Source: Halomonas sp. 7T (GTDB taxonomy: Bacteria > Pseudomonadota > Gammaproteobacteria > Pseudomonadales > Halomonadaceae). From it: a DNA stretch of 64,000 nucleotides. Position numbers and translations under genes: made by a program. Numbering within the stretch: the first letter of the stretch is position 1; each line of letters opens with the position of its first letter. Below are positions 54,909 through 64,000 of this stretch, piece by piece. The DNA is taken from positions 2,542,001 through 2,606,000 of the forward strand of contig NZ_CP087112.1 of the NCBI RefSeq assembly GCF_025643255.1, read 5' to 3'. The notes below the pieces were generated by a model, which saw only the letters and a list, made by a program, of their open reading frames with translations, was not told the origin of the DNA and did no database searches.

Positions 54909-56000
54909 CTACGCTACTCCCCACTGCTTAGCGGCTTCTAAACAGCTCTCCCAGTCCCCCACATGCAGCTCGACAGGAGAGCTGCCGCGTTTTTTTTCAA
55001 GGTGATAACGATAAAGGGGGTCGTAATACTCGGTGAGCAGTGGGGCCAACCACGCTTCGTGCGCCTGAATATTGCCGGCGGCATGGGCTTGGAAGGCCAT
55101 GGCCTGCAGGCGCTGTAGGCGCTGCAAGCGGGCATTTCCCAGACGCTTTGCCAGCCGATCTAAGGCATTAGCTAGCTGGCGCTGCATGCGCTGCCAGCCC
55201 TCCTGCGGGCCAAATCGGTCGGCGTAGCCCTGCTCTAGCGCTTCAATATAATCGCGGCGCAGTTGATCAAGCCGCCAATCCAACGGCATTTCGATGCGAA
55301 TACGCGGCGCACGCTGTAACGCATGCCAAAAATCGAGCGGAATGTTGGCATGGCCTATCTGGCGAGACTCATCTTCCAGCACAAGCTTACCCATCTGGCC
55401 TATCAAGCGTTGGCCCAGCGCGTGCTCAAAGTCGATTTGTGTGGTGGGATCATCCGGCTGACGTCCAAACGCAGAGCCTTTATGATTGGCGCAGGCTTCT
55501 AAATCAATCCCATTAGGCAGTTGGCTAATCAGCTGCGTTTTAGCGCAGCCTGTCAGCCCTGCCACCACCAACATGGGTTGACGAGCGGCGTCATCAATCC
55601 GCTGGCAAAGCCGCTGGCGCAACGCTTTCCAACCGCCCTCAATACGCGGCCGATGCAGCCCCGCATCGGCAAGCCACTGCTGAGCAATTTGTGAGCGCAG
55701 GCCACCACGAAAGCAGTAAATAATTGCATCCGGGTACTGAGCTAAATATCGCTGCCACGCGGCAACACGCGCTTGCTTTACGTTACCGCTGACTAATTGC
55801 TCACCGAGTGCGATGGCAGCCTGCTGTCCTCGCTGCTTGTAGGCAATGCCCACCTGGTGGCGCTCTTCATCCACCATTAACGGTAAGTTGACGGCCCCTG
55901 GCAGGCTGCCTTGGGCAAACTCTACAGGGGCGCGCACATCAATCAGCGGCGTTTGTGCTGCAATCATTTCAAGAGAGGCAGGCGTGGTCGGCAGGGTCAT
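54909..56000 (-). CDS. mnmH: tRNA 2-selenouridine/geranyl-2-thiouridine synthase
   Basis: A 363-residue MnmH (SelU/YbbB). The N-terminal rhodanese domain (about 1-125) has the active Cys in IIYCFRGGLRSQIAQQW. The C-terminal domain should bind phosphate through the P-loop GLTGCAKTQLI, which reads GCAKT where GxGKT is the norm: an Ala in place of a conserved Gly. It converts 2-thiouridine at tRNA wobble position 34 to 2-selenouridine using selenophosphate. It overlaps selD by four bases and is co-transcribed with it. Confidence 0.9.
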   Translation of the reverse strand: MTLPTTPASLEMIAAQTPLIDVRAPVEFAQGSLPGAVNLPLMVDEERHQVGIAYKQRGQQAAIALGEQLVSGNVKQARVAAWQRYLAQYPDAIIYCFRGGLRSQIAQQWLADAGLHRPRIEGGWKALRQRLCQRIDDAARQPMLVVAGLTGCAKTQLISQLPNGIDLEACANHKGSAFGRQPDDPTTQIDFEHALGQRLIGQMGKLVLEDESRQIGHANIPLDFWHALQRAPRIRIEMPLDWRLDQLRRDYIEALEQGYADRFGPQEGWQRMQRQLANALDRLAKRLGNARLQRLQRLQAMAFQAHAAGNIQAHEAWLAPLLTEYYDPLYRYHLEKKRGSSPVELHVGDWESCLEAAKQWGVA

Positions 56001-57034
56001 CCAATCATCTCTATCAGCGCTTCGCCTTGCGTCGCTTTCATTTCACCAAAGGGAGTCAGCGTTAGGCCATACTCACGGCCAATGCGCTCCACATCATCCT
56101 CCCAAGCGGGGTCGACGCTAATCAATAGCCCGCCGGAGGTTTGCGGGTCGCACAGCCACTGCCAGTGAGCTTCGTCCATCGCGGGTAGCATGGCACCTAA
56201 GGCGTCACGGTTACGCAGCGTGCCGCCGGGCACTGCCCCCTGGCGGCGATAGCCTTCCGCCTCAGCAAGCCGTGGCAAGCGGCGAAAATCAACATGGGCC
56301 ATCACGCCGCTGGCACTGCACATCTCGGTTAAATGGCCGGCTAAGCCAAAGCCTGTGACATCGGTCATCGCATTGACGCCCTTCACCTTGGCTAAATCAA
56401 TGCCAATGCTGTTGGCCTTGAGCATCGTTTTGCGGGCGAGCCCGTGGTGCCCTGCTTCTAACAAGCCGCGCTTTTCAGCGGTGGTCAATAGTCCAACGCC
56501 CAACGGCTTGGTGAGAAACAGCAGATCGCCGGGTTTGGCTTGGCTATTGAGCTTTAAGTGCTCAAGATCAATCAGCCCATTAACGGCTAGGCCAAACATT
56601 GGCTCTGGAGCATCGATGGAATGGCCTCCTGCCAGGGCAACCCCTAGCTCTCGGCAGACGGCCTGGGCACCCGCTATGACATCTCCGGCAATTTCGGGGC
56701 TGAGCTTATCCAAGGGCCAGCCTAAAATACCCAGTGCCATGACCGGCGTACCGCCCATGGCGTACACATCACTAATGGCGTTGGTCGCGGCGATACGACC
56801 AAAATCAAAGGGATCATCAACAATAGGCATAAAGAAGTCGGTCGTTGCAATCATGCCTCGACCATCCCCCAAGTCATACACGGCGGCATCTTCACGTCCT
56901 TGGTTACCTACAATGAGTCGCTTATTGCAAGCCCCTGGCCCAGCCTTCGCCAGGATACTATCCAGTACATCAGGAGCGATTTTGCAGCCGCAGCCTGCTC
57001 CGTGGCTATATTGGGTTAACCGAATCGTACTCAT
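55997..57034 (-). CDS. selD: Selenide, water dikinase
   Basis: A 345-residue enzyme making selenophosphate from selenide and ATP. It starts MSTIRLTQYSHGAGCGCKIA: active Cys15 (the residue that is Cys17 in E. coli and Sec in some organisms) and Lys18. Further blocks are TTDFFMPIVDDPFDFGRIAA, NAISDVYAMGGTPVMAL and ALAGGHSIDAPEP. With mnmH downstream and no selA/selB seen nearby, selenium here at least serves tRNA modification. Confidence 0.96.
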   Translation of the reverse strand: MSTIRLTQYSHGAGCGCKIAPDVLDSILAKAGPGACNKRLIVGNQGREDAAVYDLGDGRGMIATTDFFMPIVDDPFDFGRIAATNAISDVYAMGGTPVMALGILGWPLDKLSPEIAGDVIAGAQAVCRELGVALAGGHSIDAPEPMFGLAVNGLIDLEHLKLNSQAKPGDLLFLTKPLGVGLLTTAEKRGLLEAGHHGLARKTMLKANSIGIDLAKVKGVNAMTDVTGFGLAGHLTEMCSASGVMAHVDFRRLPRLAEAEGYRRQGAVPGGTLRNRDALGAMLPAMDEAHWQWLCDPQTSGGLLISVDPAWEDDVERIGREYGLTLTPFGEMKATQGEALIEMIG

Positions 57035-57118
57035 GATGCCTCTCCTTATTCTTTTGCTTAATCCGTATCTTACTGAAGGCCACTACTAATAAGGCTGTCA
57101 CATTTAGCATAGCTTACG

Positions 57119-58489
57119 CTACAGCGCTTCTAGGGCATCGCTCAATTTATCGACAGGGATTACCTCCATACCTTTAGGTGCCTGCTTAGGTGCATTCGCC
57201 CGTGGGACAATAGCGCGCAAAAAGCCGTGCTTGGCAGCCTCTGCAATACGCTCTTGGCCGCTGGGCACTGGGCGTATCTCACCGGAAAGGCCCACTTCAC
57301 CAAACACGACTAGCTCTTTGGGCAGCGCACGGTTCTGCAAACTGGAAACTACCGCCAGTAGAACAGCAAGGTCGGCACTGGTTTCCAATACTTTGACACC
57401 ACCCACCACGTTGAGAAAGACGTCTTGGTCGCCCGTAAACAGCCCGCCATGACGATTAAGAACGGCTAACAGCATGGCTAAACGGTTTTGATCCACCCCT
57501 ACGGCAACTCGGCGGGGATTGCCCAAGGCCGACTCGTCCACCAGCGCCTGTACTTCAACCAAAATAGGCCGGGTGCCTTCCCACACCACCATCACCAAGC
57601 TACCCGGCGCTTGCTGCTCCGGGCGAGAAAGAAAGATTGCACTGGGGTTTTTTACTTCTTTTAGGCCTTGCTCAAGCATGGCGAACACACCCAGCTCGTT
57701 CACTGCACCAAAACGGTTTTTTTGCCCCCTCAGAGTCCGAAAGCGTGAGTCGGCACCGCCTTCCAGCAGCAGCGAAGCATCAATCATATGCTCAAGTACT
57801 TTGGGCCCAGCGAGCGTGCCATCCTTGGTGACGTGGCCCACGAGTAGCAGTACGGTATTAGTTTGCTTAGCAAAGCGAGTAAGCGCAGCAGCGGATTCAC
57901 GCACCTGGGCCACGCCACCCGGCGCTGAACTAATATCTTCCAGATGCATGGTTTGAATGGAGTCGATCACTAATATTTCGGGCTTTTCACGACCGGCAAC
58001 GGCCAAAATCGTTTCGACGCTAGTTTCAGCCAGCATTTGCAGCCCGTTAGTAGGTAACTGCAGACGGTGTGCCCGCATGGCCACCTGGGAAAGTGACTCT
58101 TCCCCTGTGACATATAAAATACGGCGCTGTTGAGCCAGTTTGCAGGCCGTTTGAAGCAGCAGTGTGGATTTACCCGCCCCAGGATTGCCCCCCAGCAGCA
58201 CTGCAGAGCCAGGCACCAAACCACCGCCCAAGACACGATCAAACTCGGCAAAGGTTGATGACAAGCGAGGCACTTCGCTGAGATCCACATTGCTTAGATC
58301 GACGACGTCTCGGGATAAGTCACCCGCGTAACCGCTTCTGCCTGTGGCAGCACCGCTACCAGGCCGCGCGCTGGCCAAACGAATCTCGCTTAGCGTATTC
58401 CACTCCTGGCAGCTGCTGCATTGGCCCTGCCACTTTCGATACTCAGCACCGCACTCGGTGCATACAAAGGCACTTTTCGCTTTCGCCAC
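57119..58489 (-). CDS. radA: DNA repair protein RadA (Sms)
   Basis: A 456-residue RecA-like branch-migration ATPase. The N-terminal zinc finger has Cys10, Cys13, Cys24 and Cys27 (CTECGAEYRKW, QCSSC). Walker A is GGNPGAGKSTLL; the RadA-specific KNRFG motif is in LRGQKNRFGAVNEL; and the C-terminal Lon-like domain contains VGLSGEIRPVPSGQERIAEA. The length is standard. Monocistronic, with a terminator separating it from the NlpE-like gene upstream. Confidence 0.97.
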   Translation of the reverse strand: MAKAKSAFVCTECGAEYRKWQGQCSSCQEWNTLSEIRLASARPGSGAATGRSGYAGDLSRDVVDLSNVDLSEVPRLSSTFAEFDRVLGGGLVPGSAVLLGGNPGAGKSTLLLQTACKLAQQRRILYVTGEESLSQVAMRAHRLQLPTNGLQMLAETSVETILAVAGREKPEILVIDSIQTMHLEDISSAPGGVAQVRESAAALTRFAKQTNTVLLLVGHVTKDGTLAGPKVLEHMIDASLLLEGGADSRFRTLRGQKNRFGAVNELGVFAMLEQGLKEVKNPSAIFLSRPEQQAPGSLVMVVWEGTRPILVEVQALVDESALGNPRRVAVGVDQNRLAMLLAVLNRHGGLFTGDQDVFLNVVGGVKVLETSADLAVLLAVVSSLQNRALPKELVVFGEVGLSGEIRPVPSGQERIAEAAKHGFLRAIVPRANAPKQAPKGMEVIPVDKLSDALEAL

Positions 58490-58531
58490 CGCCTCGTTGC
58501 TCCCATCGCATTCATTACAAGCAGAAAAACA

Positions 58532-58554
58532 AAAGGCGGCCAGTGGCCGCCTTT
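58532..58554 (-). terminator. Terminator after the NlpE-like gene
   Basis: AAAGGCGGCC (58532-58541) and GGCCGCCTTT (58545-58554); on the minus strand TTTTGTTTTT follows. It isolates radA from the lipoprotein gene. Confidence 0.88.
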
Positions 58555-58570
58555 GCGCGTTACGAGTGTG

Positions 58571-59020
58571 TTATTGACGCTGCAGTTGCAGCATCTCGCC
58601 GTTTTCAAAACGACGGCGCTCAGGATCGATCAGCTCAAGCGTGCGCTCATCGATACGCTGGAAGTAGTAGATCTGACCGTCGCCGTTTGGCGTTAGCTCA
58701 TATACCGTGGCATCTGGGTCAGAGGGGGTTCCGGTCAGCACTTCCCAGTTACCGGCATAGTTTTCATCTGGCGGTGTTTGAGGGTGATTACGGTAAGTGG
58801 CATCCAGCGTGAATGTACGCTCTTCGGGGGCGCTCATTTCTTCGCCTACCAACGTGACATCCAGGTCAATACCGTCACAGTTACGACAAGGCAGGGTGCC
58901 CTGATAGTTAGCCTGTGATGCGGTCATGCCTGCATCTTCGCGCTGATCTGTTGGGCCAGCGGCACAGCCCGCCAACAGTGCCAACATAGCCGAGCCGGCT
59001 AGCAAACTCCTGAATTGCAT
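58571..59020 (-). CDS. NlpE-like outer-membrane lipoprotein
   Basis: A 149-residue lipoprotein. The signal MQFRSLLAGSAMLALLAGCA has the lipobox LLAGC. The mature part has the NlpE N-terminal signature YQGTLPCRNCDGIDLDVTL, including the CxxC motif. E. coli NlpE senses copper and surface contact and signals to Cpx; the second (OB-fold) domain of full NlpE is absent here. The start at 59020 has AAGGAG seven to eight bases upstream; an ATG at 59047 does not. Family call is good, signalling role not shown. Confidence 0.85.
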   Translation of the reverse strand: MQFRSLLAGSAMLALLAGCAAGPTDQREDAGMTASQANYQGTLPCRNCDGIDLDVTLVGEEMSAPEERTFTLDATYRNHPQTPPDENYAGNWEVLTGTPSDPDATVYELTPNGDGQIYYFQRIDERTLELIDPERRRFENGEMLQLQRQ

Positions 59021-59212
59021 GGGGTGTCTCCTTATCGTGTTGGACATACTTTTTTCGCGCGCTTATGACAGCATAACCGCTACAAGGTGCAACGCACACC
59101 CCCGGCCAGGTTAGATAAGAGGCTGCGGTGCTTCCAAGAGCAGAATACTTGCGCTCTGACAGCCGTCAGGCGACCATGGTGTTATCACCGCTAGGATAAT
59201 CAGGTTACCCTT

Positions 59213-60274
59213 ATGAGCCAATACTGGAGTCCTGCCGTTAGGGCTTTAACCCCTTACGTGCCAGGCGAGCAGCCCCGTGAACGCGTTATTAAACTCAACA
59301 CCAACGAGAACCCTTACCCACCTGCTCCCGGCGTCAGCCAGGCACTGCGCGAGTATGCCACTGATCACCTGCGCCTTTATCCTGATCCCACCTCAAAAGC
59401 GCTGCGCGAAGTCCTCGCTACGACCTATGGCGTAAGTCTAGAGGAAACATTCGTTGGTAATGGCTCGGATGAAGTACTGGCCTTTGCCTTCCAAGCTTTT
59501 TTCTGCCATGACGCACCACTGGACGTGCCCTCCATTACTTATAGTTTTTATCCAGTGTATGCCAATCTGTACGGCGTGGCATTGCGCAAGCATTCGCTCA
59601 ATGACCAATGGGAAGTCGATATAGAAGCACTTGGCAACGCTTCTGAGCGTAGCGGCGTTATTTTTGCCAATCCCAATGCTCCCACAGGCCATGCTCACTC
59701 GTTAGCGAGCATCGAGGCACTGCTGCAGCGTGTGACGGATCGCGTGGTGTTAGTGGATGAGGCGTACGTGGACTTTGGCGCTGAGAGCGCGGTGGCACTG
59801 GTTGGCCGCTACCCGAATTTGCTGGTCACGGGCACCTTTTCTAAATCCCGAAGCCTGGCTGGCCTGCGTTTAGGCTATGCCATTGGCTCACCTGAGCTAA
59901 TTGAAGGTCTGCAGCGGGTGAAGGACTCGTTTAACTCCTACCCGGTAGATAGCCTAGCCAGTGTGGTCGGCATAGAAGCACTCAAAGATACGCAGCACTT
60001 TAATGCCTGCCGAGATAACGTCATTACCACCCGAGAGCGCACCCGCCAGCGCCTGGAAGGGTTAGGTTTTGAGGTACTGCCCTCTAAAGCCAACTTTCTG
60101 CTGGCTCAACATCCACAGTTTGCAGGAGCCCAGCTGTTTGCAGGCCTGCGTGAACGCGGCATCTTAGTGCGCCACTTCAATACCGACCTCCTCAACAACT
60201 TCCTGCGCATTTCTATTGGCACTGATGACGAGATGGATAGCTTTATTGAAGCCTTAGAAGCCCTGTGCGGCTGA
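59213..60274 (+). CDS. hisC: Histidinol-phosphate aminotransferase
   Basis: A 353-residue class I/II PLP aminotransferase, step seven of histidine synthesis. Recognised by KLNTNENPYPPAPGV near the N terminus, NGSDEVLAFAFQAFF, NPNAPTGHAHS, and the PLP Lys in TGTFSKSRSLAGLRLGYAIG. The C-terminal FLRISIGT block fits. It is separate from hisBHAF and closed by a terminator. Family paralogues also make phenylalanine, but the HisC motifs favour this call. Confidence 0.92.
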   Translation: MSQYWSPAVRALTPYVPGEQPRERVIKLNTNENPYPPAPGVSQALREYATDHLRLYPDPTSKALREVLATTYGVSLEETFVGNGSDEVLAFAFQAFFCHDAPLDVPSITYSFYPVYANLYGVALRKHSLNDQWEVDIEALGNASERSGVIFANPNAPTGHAHSLASIEALLQRVTDRVVLVDEAYVDFGAESAVALVGRYPNLLVTGTFSKSRSLAGLRLGYAIGSPELIEGLQRVKDSFNSYPVDSLASVVGIEALKDTQHFNACRDNVITTRERTRQRLEGLGFEVLPSKANFLLAQHPQFAGAQLFAGLRERGILVRHFNTDLLNNFLRISIGTDDEMDSFIEALEALCG

Positions 60275-60307
60275 TGGCTCATTCAGCTCTCTAAAGCCTA
60301 AAAGTAA

Positions 60308-60334
60308 AAACCCAGCCATTTGACTGGGTTTTTG
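60308..60334 (+). terminator. Terminator after hisC
   Basis: AAAACCCAG and CTGGGTTTT with an eight-base loop and a T tail. Confidence 0.85.
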
Positions 60335-60420
60335 TTAGATACAACTTTGTCTGTTGTTCTTTTAGGCTATCAGTCTTTCAAACAATACTGATAGCGCGCC
60401 TTTTCGAGCACGCAACAAAA

Positions 60421-60442
60421 AACCCAGCCGGTTGGCTGGGTT
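60421..60442 (-). terminator. rRNA operon terminator
   Basis: AACCCAGCC and GGCTGGGTT just past the 5S gene; on the minus strand TTTTTTGTTG follows. It ends the rRNA transcript and faces the hisC terminator. Confidence 0.88.
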
Positions 60443-60457
60443 CTTTGCGGTATAAGT

Positions 60458-60574
60458 GCCTGACGATGACCTACTCTCGCATGGGGAGACCCCACACTAC
60501 CATCGGCGCTAAGCGGTTTCACTGCTGAGTTCGGCAAGGGATCAGGTGGTTCACGCTCGCTATGGTCGTCAGGC
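60458..60574 (-). rRNA. rrf: 5S ribosomal RNA
   Basis: About 117 nt. On the minus strand it begins GCCTGACGACCATAGCGAG and ends GGTCATCGTCAGGC, so the ends pair as helix I; internal CCGAACTCAGCAGTGAAACG is typical of gammaproteobacterial 5S. Ends may differ by one to three bases. Confidence 0.95.
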
Positions 60575-60708
60575 GTAACTTGTCATGTACATCATGCTGT
60601 GTCGTCGTTGACGTGTTTTGTGATCGTCTCTTGTCAGCAAGCGGCGTGGCTTGCCGCTGCGTATCCGGTGTTCGTTATCACTGCGACCAGACCCCTTGGG
60701 TGTTATAG

Positions 60709-63600
<2,892 letters not shown>

Positions 63601-63854
63601 CTATAACCCGAAGGAGTCTGGGATTCACAATGATAACGATTGCCGGATACGCTTGAGACGTATCACAAAACAATTTACGTATAAACACTTCTTAGAAGTG
63701 TTTATGTCAGCATGATATACATTGTTAAAGAGCAGCTGTTCAATGAACAGTGATAAAGCAGTGCGTTAAAACACAGTGACTTATCAGTGGTCACAAAACA
63801 TTCACAAACGGTCGTTAAGGTACTATAAAACGATACATATAAAACAGTACGTAA
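63601..63854 (-). other. Spacer between tRNA-Ala and 23S rRNA
   Basis: 254 bases of transcribed spacer with no gene. It holds the 5' processing-stem strand at its left end and boxA near the middle. Confidence 0.8.
63721..63734 (-). promoter_or_regulatory. boxA antitermination element
   Basis: Minus strand TGCTCTTTAACAAT, matching the rRNA boxA consensus TGCTCTTTAACA; it recruits the Nus factors so that RNA polymerase passes through 23S. Confidence 0.85.
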
Positions 63855-63930
63855 TGGTGGAGCCAAGCGGGATCGAACCGCTGACCTCCTGCGTGCAAGG
63901 CAGGCGCTCTCCCAGCTGAGCTATGGCCCC
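63855..63930 (-). tRNA. tRNA-Ala (TGC)
   Basis: 76 nt with CCA. Acceptor GGGGCCA / TGGCTCC, D-arm AGCTCAGCTGGGAGAGC, anticodon TGC in CTGCCTTGCACGCAG, T-arm GGTTCGATCCC. Standard member of the 16S-Ile-Ala-23S spacer; tRNA-Ile and 16S should lie to the right of the window. Bases 63931-64000 are spacer only. Confidence 0.97.
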
Positions 63931-64000
63931 ATCGTTTTTGCTGACCTTACCTCTTGCCATTAATTTCTGTGAGACAAGGTAAAATGCAATGACGTATAGC

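Overview
The window reads as ordinary chromosome of a moderately halophilic gammaproteobacterium, most likely a member of the Halomonadaceae (Halomonas or a close relative). The reasons are a stand-alone ectoine hydroxylase gene, a BCCT osmoprotectant transporter, a TRAP uptake system, Pseudomonas-like gene neighbourhoods (polA next to thrB; hisF-hisA-hisH-hisB next to asmA-mutY-yggX), and moderately GC-rich DNA throughout. The genus is an inference; the sequence alone does not name it. I see no insertion sequence, prophage, integron, CRISPR array or toxin-antitoxin pair.

Layout. 1-5.6 kb: a small membrane protein, a retropepsin-like protease, a UMF1-type MFS permease, a BCCT transporter and an AEC permease. 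5.8-11.7 kb (minus): a tight five-gene run, TrmB-like methyltransferase, SMR efflux protein, PBP4-type peptidase, dgkA and glnE. 11.9-19.6 kb (plus): a ketoacyl synthase overlapping coaD, a ferredoxin, dinF, a short-chain fatty acid permease, an acyl-CoA thioesterase, a voltage-sensor-like membrane protein and a LysE exporter. 19.6-23.6 kb: an I78 inhibitor lipoprotein, an entericidin-like peptide, a HIT protein, and a four-gene minus cassette (two lipoproteins, DUF1007, NicO metal transporter). 23.7-29.3 kb: glycerate kinase, dps, pepD, tmcA.

29.6-32.6 kb: TRAP transporter dctP-dctQ-dctM with a terminator after dctP. 32.8-36.9 kb: a ferric-iron ABC transporter split over three transcription units, with a strong Fur-box match before the binding-protein gene. 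37-42.8 kb: polA, thrB, speA. 43-44.8 kb: an FAH-family enzyme and ectD. 45.1-49.9 kb (minus): PanZ-like acetyltransferase, asmA, mutY, yggX and tRNAs Phe, Gln, Thr. 50.2-52.9 kb: hisB-hisH-hisA-hisF. 53-59 kb: a beta-barrel protein, a DUF416 protein, an amidotransferase-like protein without its cysteine, selD-mnmH, radA and an NlpE-like lipoprotein. hisC follows. 60.4-64 kb is the distal part of an rRNA operon on the minus strand: tRNA-Ala, 23S and 5S, with boxA and a processing stem. Its 16S gene, and probably tRNA-Ile, lie beyond the right edge.

Most genes are core metabolism, and I did not find a convincing wholly new multi-gene system. The least explained items are the voltage-sensor-like protein, the ketoacyl synthase beside coaD, the lipoprotein/DUF1007/NicO cassette, the cysteine-less amidotransferase, and an MnmH P-loop with Ala in place of its conserved Gly. 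Many starts were moved inward from the longest reading frame to the codon that has a Shine-Dalgarno sequence; each such choice is stated.
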